A stretch of 64,000 nucleotides of DNA from Bordetella parapertussis (GTDB taxonomy: Bacteria; Acidobacteriota; Terriglobia; Bryobacterales; Bryobacteraceae). The notes under the pieces were generated by a model that saw only the letters and a program-made list of their open reading frames with translations, was not told the origin of the DNA and made no database searches. Of the stretch, positions 17,639 to 27,838 are shown one piece after another (the stretch's first letter is position 1; each line of letters opens with the position of its first letter). The position numbers and the translations under genes were made by a program. The stretch is from NCBI GenBank assembly GCA_943328975.2, contig CALQCC020000001.1:177556-241555 (forward strand). The letters are read 5' to 3'.

Positions 17639-19615
17639 ATGTCTCTCTCTGTCGGCGAAAAACTAGGCCCGTACGAAATTCTGGAGCCCATAGGGAAGGG
17701 CGGGAGGGGTGAGGTGTGGAAGGCGCGAGATACGCGTCTCGACCGCATTGTCGCCATCAAGACTTCCAAGCAACAATTCTCCGAACGCTTCGAGCGCGAG
17801 GCCCGCGCGGTGGCGGCGCTCAACCATCCCAACATCTGCACGCTGCACGACGTCGGTCCGAACTACCTTGTCATGGAGTTCGTGGAGGGCGCGCCGCTGA
17901 AGGGTCCGCTGCCGCTCGACGAAGTGCTGCGGCTGGGGCGTCAGATTACGGCGGCGCTGGAGGCCGCGCACGAGAAACACATCACGCATCGCGACCTGAA
18001 GCCGGGCAATATCATGCTCAAGCCCGATGGGTCGATTAAGGTGCTCGACTTCGGGCTGGCGAAAATCGCTGCGCCTGCGCGCACGGACGTGCCGGTGGAT
18101 GAGAGCCCGACGCTGACCATGGGAATGACCGAGGTCGGGATGATCCTGGGCACTGCGGCTTACATGGCTCCCGAGCAGGCCAAGGGCAAGGAAGTGGACA
18201 AGCGGGCCGACATCTGGGCGTTCGGCGTGGTGCTGTATGAATTAGTCACGGGCTCGCGGCCGTTCCACGGGACGGACATGTCGGAGATCCTGGCGTCGGT
18301 CATTAAGGAGCAGCCCAGCTACGAGCCTGTTCCTTATGAACTGCGCCGCCTCCTCAAAAAGTGCCTGGAGAAAGACCCGGCCAAGCGCCTCCGCGACATC
18401 GGCGATGTGTGGGAGTTGCTGGAATCCGCACCTGCTCCTGTGGCCGCTATTGCTCCGGTGGTCAAGCGACAGTTTGCTTGGCCTTGGATGGCCGCGACTG
18501 CCCTCGCCGTAGCAGGCTTGGCCACACTGGCCTCCACCCACTACCGCGAGGAGCCGCCGCGGCTGACCAAGCTCCAATTCCTGCCGCCGGAGAAGGGGAC
18601 CATCATCCAAGCTAACGGCCCTCCCGCCGTATCCCCCGATGGACGCCGCGTCGCCTTTCGCGCCGTCGCGGAGGGCAAGGCGATGTTGTGGGTGCGGGAC
18701 CTGGATTCTCTGGTCACTCGGGTGCTACCCGGGACGGAAAATGGGATATCCCCTTTCTGGGCTCCCGACAGCCGCAATCTTGGCTTTTTCGCCACAAACA
18801 AGTTGATGAAGATCGATGTCACGGGTGGACCGGCCATCACCATCACCAATGTGCCCGGCATCCGCGGTGGCACCTGGAACCGCGATGACGTGATCCTGTT
18901 CGCACCCAATGCCGGTGCCGTGATGCGCGTACCCGCGGCAGGGGGAACGGCGACCCCGGCAACCGAACTCGATGCGTCCCGCAAAGAGATCTCCCACCGC
19001 CTGCCTTGGTTCCTTCCCGACGGACGCCACTATTTGTACACCGGCGTGTCGAGCAATCCCGAGCAAACCGCGATTCTGGTGGGCGATCTGGAATCCCCCA
19101 AGGAACACAAGCTGGTGGTCCAGGCTGCCAGCAACGGTCAGTACGTGTGGCCGGGCTATCTGCTCTTTGTGCGAGACCACACTTTGATGGCTCAGCCCTT
19201 CGATGCGAGTAAGCTGGCGACCACGGGGGACGCGCGGCCGATTGCGGAGCAGGTGGATGTCAACGGCACCTACGCCTACTTCGCCGCTTCGCAAACGGGG
19301 GTGCTGGCGTACACCTCCGGCGGATTGGGAGCCGGCGCGGTGCAAATCAGTTGGCACGACCGTTCCGGCAAAGTGGTAGGCACGGTGGGTAAGCCAGTCG
19401 ATGTGAACAACCCGCGGCTATCTCCAGACGGCAAGATGGTGGCCACCGACCGGCTGGATGCGGGGTCCAACACTCGCGATATTTGGTTGCATGATCTGGC
19501 TCGCGGAACGGAGCAGCGTCTCACCTTATTACTCCGGGCGCGCAGTTTCAGCCTGGCATCCCGCAGCCGTTGTTCGACGCGCGATTGGCGAACACAAGCT
19601 CCAGTTACGACGTGA
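17639..19615 (+). CDS. Ser/Thr protein kinase with TolB/WD40-like sensor domain, C-terminally truncated
   Basis: 658 residues. The kinase domain (about 11-275) is complete: glycine loop GKGGRGEVWKA, K41, HRDLKPGN with D119, DFGLAK with D137, and an APE motif. A membrane helix (about 281-300) leads to an extracytoplasmic PD40/TolB-like propeller (SPDGRRVAF, APDSRNLGFF, SPDGKMVATD). After RGTEQRLT (about 19500-19526) the frame runs into 30 unrelated residues and stops. The family's normal C-terminus appears at 19531-19710 in another frame. The central blades are missing, so an internal deletion removed propeller sequence and shifted the frame. The kinase itself may still work, but sensing is probably damaged. 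Confidence 0.85.
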   Translation: MSLSVGEKLGPYEILEPIGKGGRGEVWKARDTRLDRIVAIKTSKQQFSERFEREARAVAALNHPNICTLHDVGPNYLVMEFVEGAPLKGPLPLDEVLRLGRQITAALEAAHEKHITHRDLKPGNIMLKPDGSIKVLDFGLAKIAAPARTDVPVDESPTLTMGMTEVGMILGTAAYMAPEQAKGKEVDKRADIWAFGVVLYELVTGSRPFHGTDMSEILASVIKEQPSYEPVPYELRRLLKKCLEKDPAKRLRDIGDVWELLESAPAPVAAIAPVVKRQFAWPWMAATALAVAGLATLASTHYREEPPRLTKLQFLPPEKGTIIQANGPPAVSPDGRRVAFRAVAEGKAMLWVRDLDSLVTRVLPGTENGISPFWAPDSRNLGFFATNKLMKIDVTGGPAITITNVPGIRGGTWNRDDVILFAPNAGAVMRVPAAGGTATPATELDASRKEISHRLPWFLPDGRHYLYTGVSSNPEQTAILVGDLESPKEHKLVVQAASNGQYVWPGYLLFVRDHTLMAQPFDASKLATTGDARPIAEQVDVNGTYAYFAASQTGVLAYTSGGLGAGAVQISWHDRSGKVVGTVGKPVDVNNPRLSPDGKMVATDRLDAGSNTRDIWLHDLARGTEQRLTLLLRARSFSLASRSRCSTRDWRTQAPVTT

Positions 19616-19710
19616 GCGCGGATGGCCGCTTCCTGATCCCGACGCCGGTGGAGCAATCGGCCTCGGTGCCGATGACCGTGATCCTCAACTGGCAGCAGGG
19701 CTTGAAGTAG
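19531..19710 (+). pseudogene. Detached C-terminal remnant of the kinase propeller
   Basis: Frame 1 from 19531 encodes TPGAQFQPGIPQPLFDARL, then SSYDVSADGRFLI, and ends in TVILNWQQGLK followed by TAG at 19708-19710. This is the standard ending of acidobacterial PknB-TolB kinases. It has no start codon of its own and lies in a different frame from the kinase, so it is the stranded end of the same ancestral gene after an internal deletion near 19525-19531. Confidence 0.75.
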
Positions 19711-19727
19711 GGCATCCTTGGGTCACT

Positions 19728-20894
19728 ATGTCGTACACGGTCATCGGCGGAGGCTTGGCGGGGCTCACGGCCGCAATCGAAGTGGCGCGGAGGGGGTCGC
19801 CGGTGCGGCTGATCGAGCAGCATCACGAGCTCGGTGGTCGGGCGGGGACTACGGAGAAGGACGGGTTCGCGCTCAACTTCGGGCCGCACGCGGTGTATCT
19901 GCAAGGCTTCACATATCAGACGCTAACTCACTGGGGTGTAATGCCTTCTGGGTCGCGACCTGTACTCGCGGACGGCGCGCGGATGGTGCTGGACGGTCGG
20001 GCGCACGGCTTCGTGCGGAGCTTGGCGGGTCTAGCTACCTGCGACTTTCTGAGTGAGCCGGAGCGTGCGGAAGCAGGGCGGGTTTGGACCAAGTTGGCCG
20101 ATCCGGAAGGCGGCCACGGTCTGACGATGGCGGGGTGGCTAGACCGCGAGGTCCAGAGTCCCGTGGTGCGGCAGTTCTTCCAAGGACTGACGCGGCTCAG
20201 CACCTATTGCGGACAGCCGGAACTGCAGTCGGCGGAGGCCGTGCTGCGGCAGGTCGCCATCGGGAATGCCGGGGTCACGTATGTCGATGGCGGGTGGCGG
20301 TCGATGGTCCGGAATCTGGCGGATTACGCGGTCAGCCTCGGGGTGCGGATCGAGACCGGGACGCCCGCTACGGAGGCCGGTTCCGGGACGATCCTGGCGG
20401 TGAGTTCCAAAGAGGTCGAGCGGTTGACCGGGTGTAGTCTGGGTCCGCTGACGCCCATCCTCATGGCGAGCCTGGATCTAGCGTTGGAGAAACTGCCGGA
20501 CTGTGCCGCCGTGTTCGGACTTGGATTGGACCAGCCGCTGTATCTCTCTGCACATTCGGAGTGGGTCAAGGTCGCGCCGCCGGGCGGGGCATTGGTGCAT
20601 GTCGCGAAGTACCTGGGCGGGAGCGAATCGGACGCCGTGCGCGATCGGGCCCAACTGGAGCACTTCGCGGACCTGTTGATCCCGGGATGGCGGGAGCAGG
20701 TCCACTTCGCTCGGTTCTTGCCGGAGATGGTCGTGACGCACTCGGTGACAGGGCTGACGCCTCGGCCCGACGTGGACGCGCTGGGCTTGGACGGCGTCCG
20801 GATCGCGGGCGATTGGGTGGGTCCCGAGGGGATGCTGGCGGATACAGCAGTCGCCAGCGGATTGCGCGCGGCTCGGGGCCTGCTGGCTCGCTAG
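19728..20894 (+). CDS. FAD-dependent amine-oxidase/phytoene-desaturase-like oxidoreductase
   Basis: 388 residues from the ATG at 19728; the longer frame from 19458 only overlaps the kinase end. The Rossmann dinucleotide motif VIGGGLAGLTAAIE (about 5-18), then E-rich LIEQHHELGGRAGT (about 28-42), match the flavin-containing amine oxidase/phytoene desaturase family. The C-terminal FAD motif is DGVRIAGDWVGPEGMLADTAVASG. Substrate unknown: isoprenoid, porphyrinogen or amine are all possible. Its CTAG stop is shared with the convergent histidine kinase. It begins 17 nt after the broken kinase remnant and has no strong ribosome site. Confidence 0.8.
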   Translation: MSYTVIGGGLAGLTAAIEVARRGSPVRLIEQHHELGGRAGTTEKDGFALNFGPHAVYLQGFTYQTLTHWGVMPSGSRPVLADGARMVLDGRAHGFVRSLAGLATCDFLSEPERAEAGRVWTKLADPEGGHGLTMAGWLDREVQSPVVRQFFQGLTRLSTYCGQPELQSAEAVLRQVAIGNAGVTYVDGGWRSMVRNLADYAVSLGVRIETGTPATEAGSGTILAVSSKEVERLTGCSLGPLTPILMASLDLALEKLPDCAAVFGLGLDQPLYLSAHSEWVKVAPPGGALVHVAKYLGGSESDAVRDRAQLEHFADLLIPGWREQVHFARFLPEMVVTHSVTGLTPRPDVDALGLDGVRIAGDWVGPEGMLADTAVASGLRAARGLLAR

Positions 20895-22096
20895 GCTCGC
20901 GGCGTCGGCAGCCACACTTCCAAACACGCGCCGCCTTCTTTGCGATTGCTGGCCGTGATCGCGCCGCCGTGCTGGGTTACGATGCCTTGCGCGACGGTCA
21001 GACCCAGGCCGGTGCCGTGGGCGTCCAGGCGCGTCGTCACGAAGGCGTCGAAGATCTCGGGGAGCACCTCGGGCGGGATGCCAGGGCCGTTATCCTCCAC
21101 GGCGATGGCCACGCCATCCTGACCGCTGCGGCGGAGCTTGCGGGCTCGGACGTCCACATGGCCCCCCGGCGATTCAAAGGCGTTCATGGCGTTACGCAGC
21201 AGGTTGACGAACACCTGCGCCAAGCGGTCGGGGCTGCCCAGCACTGTATCTTCGGGAGCGACGTGATTGGTGAAGGTGATGCCGGCTGCTCGGGCGTCGA
21301 TCGCGACCAGGTCCCAGGCGTCGTCGATCAGTTCCCGGACCGGGACGGGCTCGGTCACTTGCTTGCGCGCCTTGGCGAAATCGAGCAGACTCTCGCTGAT
21401 GGTCTGCAGGCGCTGGGTGACCCGCTGGACCCGGGCGAGCCGTTCCAGGGTCTGCGGATCGCTCGCGGTTTCGATCAGTTTCTCGACTGAGCCGTACAGC
21501 ACAGCCAGTGGCGTGTTCAATTCGTGGGCGACGCTGGCCGACAAGAGTCCGAGGCTGACCAAGCGATCCTGATCCTCCAAACGGCGCAGCGCCGTGGCCA
21601 GTTCGTCCTCGTGTCTCCGCAATTCCGCCACCGTTTCGTTGCGCGACTGCATGATCTGCCCGATTTCATCCCCAGGAATTTCCGGAGGGGGGATCAACTC
21701 GCGCTGCCTATCCCCAGCCCTAGTGGCCGTATCCGCATCGAGCATCACCCGTAGGGGGCGATATACGTAAAGGGGCATGATTGCAGCCTCCAGGAGCACA
21801 ACCGCAGCGACGTAGATCGCGCCTAAAACCAGGAATAGGGTGATTTTGGCACGGGATACCGCTTCTCGGTACGCGGGGTCGGCCTCCGCCATCTGGGGGG
21901 TACGTCCCACGGCTACCTGTTGCTCGAAGAGTGGAATTAGCGAGAAATAAGCCGAGGAGGAAAGTACTAAGAAGAAGAGGTTGTGCAGGACAATTAGTTT
22001 CAAACGGACCTTGAGGTCCCCGAAACTTCTTGTTAGACTGTATGTGTTCCTGTTAGGCAAGAATTGTGGCTCCGGTTGCGTGGGCGACAACAGCAT
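20891..22096 (-). CDS. Membrane sensor histidine kinase (orphan)
   Basis: 401 residues. Two membrane helices (about 32-55 and 85-110) flank a short periplasmic loop. A HAMP-like stretch follows (PLRVMLDADTATRAGDRQREL), then a dimerisation helix with phosphoacceptor H191 in SVAHELNTPLAVL. The ATPase domain has the N box NLLRNAMNAF, G1 DNGPGIP and G2 GTGLGLTVAQG. All catalytic boxes are intact. No response regulator gene lies next to it. It is divergent from the respiratory operon across a 76-bp gap, which makes redox or energy status a plausible but unproven signal. Its stop overlaps that of the FAD oxidoreductase. Confidence 0.87.
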   Translation of the reverse strand: MLLSPTQPEPQFLPNRNTYSLTRSFGDLKVRLKLIVLHNLFFLVLSSSAYFSLIPLFEQQVAVGRTPQMAEADPAYREAVSRAKITLFLVLGAIYVAAVVLLEAAIMPLYVYRPLRVMLDADTATRAGDRQRELIPPPEIPGDEIGQIMQSRNETVAELRRHEDELATALRRLEDQDRLVSLGLLSASVAHELNTPLAVLYGSVEKLIETASDPQTLERLARVQRVTQRLQTISESLLDFAKARKQVTEPVPVRELIDDAWDLVAIDARAAGITFTNHVAPEDTVLGSPDRLAQVFVNLLRNAMNAFESPGGHVDVRARKLRRSGQDGVAIAVEDNGPGIPPEVLPEIFDAFVTTRLDAHGTGLGLTVAQGIVTQHGGAITASNRKEGGACLEVWLPTPRA

Positions 22097-22172
22097 GGTA
22101 CAACCTATGGAAGCTCCACACCATTTAAGGTCCTCAAAATTCTATAAGGGGTACGCCTGAGAAAGCACAAAG

Positions 22173-22820
22173 ATGGCAGCCATTTTCTCCAAGTCGTCTG
22201 ACCTCATTTTAAAAGTCGCGGGAGCCGTAATTGGGCTCGGCGCCGTCAGCGGCATCGCCGCTTTCGCCTACTTAAGTTATCCCACAGTCATCGATACCGG
22301 GTATCAACCAGAGCAGCCGGTGGCGTACAGCCACAAGTTGCATGCGGGCGAACTTGGGATGAACTGCGTCTATTGCCACTCCACCGTGTATCGTGGGGCG
22401 TTCGCGGCAATTCCGGGTACCGAGACGTGCATGGGATGCCACTCACAAGTGCGCCCGTCTAGCCCTCGTCTGGAAAAGGTCCGCAACTCCTACGAAACCG
22501 GCGAACCGATCCACTGGCTCAAGGTGCATGACCTTCCGGACTACGTGTTCTTTAACCATCGCGCCCACATTGGCGCGGGCGTAAGCTGCGTCACCTGCCA
22601 TGGTCGCGTGGATCAAATGGTGGAAGTACGGCAGGAAAAACCGCTGAACATGGCGTGGTGCGTGGATTGCCATCGCAATCCTGCGCCGAACATCCGGCCC
22701 GCGGAATTAGTGACGCAACTGGACTGGGTTCCGGATCGCGATCCAGCGGAAATTGGGCGAGAACTGATCGCTCAGAAGAAAATCAATCCGCCAACAAATT
22801 GCTCGGGGTGTCATCGATGA
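22173..22820 (+). CDS. actA: Alternative complex III subunit A, pentahaem cytochrome c
   Basis: 215 residues. An N-terminal membrane helix (about 11-36) anchors a periplasmic domain with five CxxCH haem sites starting at C65, C86, C139, C163 and C210. Five haems is the usual number for ActA, which carries electrons from the quinol-oxidising core of alternative complex III to soluble cytochrome or directly to oxygen reductase. It is the first gene of a long operon, overlaps actB by 4 nt (ATGA), and follows a 76-bp divergent region. The ribosome site is weak (GAGAAAG). Confidence 0.93.
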   Translation: MAAIFSKSSDLILKVAGAVIGLGAVSGIAAFAYLSYPTVIDTGYQPEQPVAYSHKLHAGELGMNCVYCHSTVYRGAFAAIPGTETCMGCHSQVRPSSPRLEKVRNSYETGEPIHWLKVHDLPDYVFFNHRAHIGAGVSCVTCHGRVDQMVEVRQEKPLNMAWCVDCHRNPAPNIRPAELVTQLDWVPDRDPAEIGRELIAQKKINPPTNCSGCHR

Positions 22821-25813
22821 GTCTTGTACAAATCAATTCGGCTCCTAAGACTGGGCCAAAGTACTGGCGTAGCCTGGATCAAGCCTCAAATGCTCCAGAG
22901 TTTCAGCAGTGGGTGGAGCGGGAATTTCCCTCCACGGCAGCGGAGATGTTGGACGGCAACTCTCGCCGCACGATTCTGAAGTTGATGGCCGCATCCTTCG
23001 GCATGGCCGGATTAGTGGCCTGCTCGCGACCGGAATTGCGGTTCGCCCCGCAGGCTCGCGGCCAGGAAGATTACGTTCCGGGTGCCGCGTATCACTACAC
23101 GACCGCGATCGTCATCAATGGGCAGGCGACCGGGTTGGTCATCAAGACCTTCGACGGCCGTCCGGTCAAAGTAGAAGGCAACCCGGACCATCCGAATAGC
23201 CAGGGCGCGGCCACTGCGATGATGCAGGCCAGTGTTCTGGATATCTACGATCCGGACCGTTCGAAGCTGGTGATGAACGGGCAGAAGGAATCCACGTGGG
23301 ACGCGTTCTCCACCGCCGCCGCCGGATTGAATCTGGGCGACGGAGCCGGTCTGCGGATCCTGAGCGAAGCGATTATGTCGCCGACGCTCGAAAGCTTGCG
23401 AGGCCAGTTGTTGGCCAAGTATCCTGCCGCGCGTTGGGTAGAGTACGATGCGGTTTCGCGCGAGAATGAACGCCAAGGCACGGTGGTCGCGTTCGGACAG
23501 CCTTTGTATGTGCATCCGCACTACGACAAGGCGCAGATCGTGCTGTCCCTGGACAACGACTTTCTGGGTATCGATTCGGCCTCTCCTCTGGCTACCAAGC
23601 TGTTCTCTAAGCGTCGTCGCGTTGAAGCGGAAGAAGACATCGAGCGCCTCAGCCGCTTGTATGTTGTGGAAAGTCAATTCTCCCTCACGGGCGCGAATGC
23701 CGAGCATCGGTTGCGCGCACGGGGTGGGGAAGTTCGTCAGTTTGCGCAAGACCTGCTGGCGGCCTTAAGTGCTGCTCCAGCGGCGGGTAACGACAAGCGG
23801 TCGCAGTTCCTGGCCGCGGTGGCAAAGGATCTGAAGGCGGCCGGCAATCAAGCGCTGGTCGTGGTCGGACCGCGTCAACCTGCTGTGGTTCACGCGCTGG
23901 CGCATCAAATCAATCAAGCTCTGGGGGCGAACGGACAGACGGTAGCCTTCACCTCGGCCGCGCGACCGGATCGTGTGGATGCGGGTGTAGAAGGATTGCG
24001 GACGCTCACGGGCGCCATGAACGCGGGTCAAGTTTCGGCGATCATCATCGTCAGCGGCAATCCGGCGTATACGGCTCCGGCGGACTTACAGTTCGCTTCG
24101 GCCTTGGCCAAAGTAGCGACCTCGATACACCTCGGCATGCAAGTCAACGAAACCGCTGCGGCGGCCAAGTGGCATTTGCCGGAAGCGCATTACCTTGAGG
24201 CTTGGGGCGATACGCGCACCACGGCCGGCGTGGCTGCGATTCAACAACCGATGATTGAGCCGCTGTATGGCGGCAAGAGCGCGATCGAATTGATCGCGCA
24301 GTTGGCCGGCTCGGCGGAGAAAAGCGGTCTTCAGATCGTTAAGAATTACTGGTCGGCGCAACTGCCGGCTGCGGGTCGCGAAAACGCCTGGCGCAAGGCG
24401 CTGAACGATGGCGTGGTTGCGATGGCTCCTGCGGCAGCGGTTTCTCCGACTCTCAACGCGGGAGCAATCTCTGCTGCGATCGCCGCGTCGCCTGCTGCGA
24501 GCGCAACTGGAATCGAAGTTGGTTTCGTGCCCAGCTCGGCTGCCTGGGACGGCAAGTACTCCAACAACGCTTGGATGCAGGAAACGCCGGACTCCATGAG
24601 CAAGCTGGTCTGGGGCAACGCTGCATTCGTTAGTCCGAAGATGGCGAAGGATCAGAGCTTAGCCAACGGCGACATGGTCACGCTGGCGCAAGGCAGCTAC
24701 AAGGTCGACGCCGCCGTTATGATCCAGCCGGGTCAAGCGGATGGAACGGTTGTTCTTTCGTTGGGTTATGGGCGCACTCGGGCCGGCAACGTCGGGAACG
24801 AAGTCGGTTTCAATGCCAACCTGATTCGCACGTCGGATAATTTCTGGTACGCGCCGGGCTTCACGGTTTCAAAAACCGGCGGAACCCATGTTCACGCGAC
24901 CACGCAAGAATACGGTTCCATGGTGGAGCCTGCGGACTTGGGTGGCAATACGCGCCCGGTGTTCCGCGAAACCAGCATCGAAGAGTATCGCAAGGAGCCG
25001 CGGATTATCAAGGAGATGGTCGAGGTTCCGGAACTCGAATCGGTTCACCCGCCGGTTGCGGACTACACGGTCGGTTACCAGTGGGGCATGGCCATTGACT
25101 TGGGTGCTTGCACGGGTTGCAACGCCTGCGTCGTAGCTTGCCAAGCTGAGAACAACACCCCGGTCGTCGGCAAGGATCAAGTTCTGAAGGGCCGCGAAAT
25201 GCACTGGCTCCGGATCGATCGCTACTACGTCGGGGACGAAAACGATCCTCGCGCGGTCGAGCAACCGGTTCCGTGTATGCAGTGCGAGAATGCTCCGTGC
25301 GAATACGTTTGCCCGGTAGCCGCGACCACGCATAGCCCGGAAGGCCTGAACGACATGGCGTACAACCGCTGCGTCGGCACTCGCTACTGCGCCAACAACT
25401 GCCCGTACAAGGTGCGGCACTTCAACTTCTTGAACTATCACAAGGAAATGCCGGACATTCTCGCGATGGTGCAGAATCCGGACGTGACCGTGCGTATGCG
25501 CGGCATCATGGAAAAGTGCACCTACTGCGTGCAGCGCATCCAGAACGTCAAGATCACCGTTAAGGCCGAGGGTCGCCAGGCCAGCGGAACCCCCGGCGAG
25601 ATCAAAGACGGCGATGTGATCACGGCATGTCAACAAACCTGCCCTGCCGACGCGATCGCCTTTGGGAATATCAACGATCCGGGTAGCCGTGTCGCCAAGC
25701 TGAAGAAGCAAGAACGCAACTACGGTCTGCTGGAAGAATTACAAGTGAAGCCGCGCACCACCTATCTGGGCCGGTTGCGTAATGTGAATCCTGAATTGGA
25801 GAAGGAAGCATGA
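22817..25813 (+). CDS. actB: Alternative complex III subunit B, fused molybdopterin-like and iron-sulfur protein
   Basis: 998 residues from the ATG at 22817, which overlaps the actA stop; the frame extends 54 codons further upstream but only inside actA. A Tat-type signal, [18 protein letters not shown], lies near residues 48-65. The first ~700 residues form a molybdoenzyme-like domain that in ActB proteins lacks the cofactor. The last ~270 hold four iron-sulfur cluster sites with cysteines in [37 protein letters not shown], and CTYC with ACQQTCP. The protein forms the electron wire between the membrane quinol site and the cytochromes. It overlaps actC by 4 nt. Confidence 0.93.
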   Translation: MSLVQINSAPKTGPKYWRSLDQASNAPEFQQWVEREFPSTAAEMLDGNSRRTILKLMAASFGMAGLVACSRPELRFAPQARGQEDYVPGAAYHYTTAIVINGQATGLVIKTFDGRPVKVEGNPDHPNSQGAATAMMQASVLDIYDPDRSKLVMNGQKESTWDAFSTAAAGLNLGDGAGLRILSEAIMSPTLESLRGQLLAKYPAARWVEYDAVSRENERQGTVVAFGQPLYVHPHYDKAQIVLSLDNDFLGIDSASPLATKLFSKRRRVEAEEDIERLSRLYVVESQFSLTGANAEHRLRARGGEVRQFAQDLLAALSAAPAAGNDKRSQFLAAVAKDLKAAGNQALVVVGPRQPAVVHALAHQINQALGANGQTVAFTSAARPDRVDAGVEGLRTLTGAMNAGQVSAIIIVSGNPAYTAPADLQFASALAKVATSIHLGMQVNETAAAAKWHLPEAHYLEAWGDTRTTAGVAAIQQPMIEPLYGGKSAIELIAQLAGSAEKSGLQIVKNYWSAQLPAAGRENAWRKALNDGVVAMAPAAAVSPTLNAGAISAAIAASPAASATGIEVGFVPSSAAWDGKYSNNAWMQETPDSMSKLVWGNAAFVSPKMAKDQSLANGDMVTLAQGSYKVDAAVMIQPGQADGTVVLSLGYGRTRAGNVGNEVGFNANLIRTSDNFWYAPGFTVSKTGGTHVHATTQEYGSMVEPADLGGNTRPVFRETSIEEYRKEPRIIKEMVEVPELESVHPPVADYTVGYQWGMAIDLGACTGCNACVVACQAENNTPVVGKDQVLKGREMHWLRIDRYYVGDENDPRAVEQPVPCMQCENAPCEYVCPVAATTHSPEGLNDMAYNRCVGTRYCANNCPYKVRHFNFLNYHKEMPDILAMVQNPDVTVRMRGIMEKCTYCVQRIQNVKITVKAEGRQASGTPGEIKDGDVITACQQTCPADAIAFGNINDPGSRVAKLKKQERNYGLLEELQVKPRTTYLGRLRNVNPELEKEA

Positions 25814-27252
25814 GCGTCGCGGTAAGGCAAGACCCGCAACTCCTGGAAACCAACCCACCACTGATTCAGGGTGGCAAGGACTTCCACAACGTTACGGACG
25901 ACATCAGTTCGATCACCGAAGCAAAGGTGTTCGAGACTCCGATGAAATATTGGATCGCGCTGGCGTGCACCAGTTCGGTTGTCCTGGTGCTGGGCTTCAT
26001 GCTCGCCTACCTGGTAGCCAACGGCATCGGCGTGTGGGGTAATAATCGTCCCATCGGTTGGGCGTGGGACATCACGAACTTCGTTTTCTGGATTGGTATC
26101 GGCCACGCCGGTACATTGATCTCGGCGATCTTGTTCCTGTTCCGTCAGAAGTGGCGCACCTCGATCAACCGTTCGGCCGAGGCGATGACCATCTTCGCCG
26201 TTATGTGCGCGGGCTTGTTCCCGCTGTTCCATACGGGCCGTCCGTGGCGCGCGGCTTACTGGTTGTTCCCGATCCCGAACACGGATCTGAACATGTGGCA
26301 GAACTTCCGCAGCCCGCTGATCTGGGACGTATTCGCGGTTTCGACCTACTTCACGATCTCGGCTTTGTTCTGGTTCACCGGCTTGGTTCCCGATCTGGCA
26401 ACGCTGCGTGATCGTGCCACCGGCAAGGTCAAGCAGTTGGTTCTCGGCTTCTTTAGCCTCGGCTGGCGCGGTTCGGCCAAGCACTGGCGCAACTACGAAG
26501 CTGGCTACATGATCCTGGCGGGCCTTTCGACGCCGCTGGTCCTCTCGGTACACTCCGTCGTTAGCTTCGACTTCGCAACCTCGGTGATTCCGGGTTGGCA
26601 CACGACGATCTTCCCGCCGTACTTCGTCGCCGGTGCCGTGTTCAGCGGCTTCGCGATGGTAATGACGCTGTTGATCATCTGCCGCTACCTGCTGAACCTG
26701 GAAAACTACATCACTATCAAGCATCTTGAGAACATGAACAAGATCATCCTGGTGACGGGATCGATCGTAGGCTACGCCTACTGCACTGAGTTCTTTATCG
26801 CTTGGTACTCCGGCAATCCGTATGAACGGTTCACGTTCTTCAATCGCGCCTTCGGTCCTTACTGGTGGGCGTATTGGATGATGATGACCTGCAACGTGAT
26901 CAGCCCGCAATTCTACTGGTCGAAGACGTTGCGCCGCAGCGTACCGTTCATGTTCGTCATGTCCATCGTGGTGAACATCGGTATGTGGTTCGAACGCTTC
27001 GTGATCATCGCGACCAGCTTGCACCGTGACTTCCTGCCATCGAGCTGGGGTTACTTCCGGCCCACCTGGGTGGACATCAGCACCTTCATCGGGACCTTTG
27101 GTTTGTTCCTGACCCTGTTCCTGCTGTTCGCGCGCTTCCTGCCGATGATCGCAATCTCGGAAGTGAAGGGCGTACTCGCGGTGGAGAAACACACTTTTGC
27201 CCCGGCTGGAAAACAGACGGGCGCTCATGAGGAGGCTCCCAAGCATGCCTAG
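25810..27252 (+). CDS. actC: Alternative complex III subunit C, NrfD-like quinol-binding membrane protein
   Basis: 480 residues, highly hydrophobic, with about ten membrane helices; the NrfD/PsrC-like family. [18 protein letters not shown] (about 98-115) and [20 protein letters not shown] (about 246-265) are recognisable family segments. The first carries the conserved histidine near the quinol site. ActC oxidises menaquinol at the periplasmic side and may move protons. It overlaps both neighbours (ATGA with actB, 8 nt with actD). Confidence 0.93.
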   Translation: MSVAVRQDPQLLETNPPLIQGGKDFHNVTDDISSITEAKVFETPMKYWIALACTSSVVLVLGFMLAYLVANGIGVWGNNRPIGWAWDITNFVFWIGIGHAGTLISAILFLFRQKWRTSINRSAEAMTIFAVMCAGLFPLFHTGRPWRAAYWLFPIPNTDLNMWQNFRSPLIWDVFAVSTYFTISALFWFTGLVPDLATLRDRATGKVKQLVLGFFSLGWRGSAKHWRNYEAGYMILAGLSTPLVLSVHSVVSFDFATSVIPGWHTTIFPPYFVAGAVFSGFAMVMTLLIICRYLLNLENYITIKHLENMNKIILVTGSIVGYAYCTEFFIAWYSGNPYERFTFFNRAFGPYWWAYWMMMTCNVISPQFYWSKTLRRSVPFMFVMSIVVNIGMWFERFVIIATSLHRDFLPSSWGYFRPTWVDISTFIGTFGLFLTLFLLFARFLPMIAISEVKGVLAVEKHTFAPAGKQTGAHEEAPKHA

Positions 27253-27838
27253 TTCACAAAACCAGGCGGAAGCCATCGAGCAGTTCAAAGAGAAACTCGG
27301 GATCGGACGCGACAAGACCTACGCGGTCATCGGTTCGTACGATAGCCCCGAGGCTCTGGTGGATGCGGGTAAAAAGATCTACGGCATGGGATATCGCAAG
27401 CTGGACGCGATGAGCCCGTTCCCGGTCCACGGCATCGACGACGCCATCGGCATCCCGCGCTCGAAACTGGGCTGGATCGTCGTTTGCTTCGCCCTGCTGG
27501 GCCTATTTACCGCGCAAGGCCTGATGTATTATGTGGGCGTGATCAATTATCCGTTGGTCATCGGCGGCAAGCCATTGTTCGATTTCACGTTCTCGATCCC
27601 CGTAACGTTTGAGCTCACGGTGTTGTTTGCGGGCATCTCTGCCACGCTCGGCATCTTCGCTTTGAACGGGTTACCTCAGCTCTATCATCCTTCGATGAAA
27701 TACAAGCAATATCATCGCGCCTCCGACGACCGGTTTCTGCTGGTTGTGGAAGCGGATGATCCAAAATTCAATGCCGAGAAGACCACGGCGGATCTGAAGA
27801 GTTTGGGAGCACAGGAAGTGGAGGTGGTAGTCGGATGA
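27245..27838 (+). CDS. actD: Alternative complex III subunit D (DUF3341)
   Basis: 197 residues from the ATG at 27245, which has an AGGAGG ribosome site inside the end of actC. The N-terminal soluble part ([21 protein letters not shown]) and two membrane helices (about 77-102 and 120-145, either side of [16 protein letters not shown]) match DUF3341. ActD is a small structural membrane subunit without cofactors. It overlaps actE by 4 nt. Confidence 0.92.
   Translation: MPSSQNQAEAIEQFKEKLGIGRDKTYAVIGSYDSPEALVDAGKKIYGMGYRKLDAMSPFPVHGIDDAIGIPRSKLGWIVVCFALLGLFTAQGLMYYVGVINYPLVIGGKPLFDFTFSIPVTFELTVLFAGISATLGIFALNGLPQLYHPSMKYKQYHRASDDRFLLVVEADDPKFNAEKTTADLKSLGAQEVEVVVG

Noticed and set aside
19458..19727. 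N-terminal extension of the FAD oxidoreductase frame
   Set aside because: It overlaps the kinase end and its remnant in another frame and has no family similarity; the protein starts with the Rossmann motif at 19728.
22655..22816. 54-codon upstream extension of actB
   Set aside because: It lies inside actA; the ATGA overlap at 22817 is the usual arrangement in this operon.
25762..27315. 517-codon ORF antisense to actC
   Set aside because: Long, but its composition (Arg, Gln, His, Asp) is that of an antisense shadow of a membrane protein gene; actC is certain.
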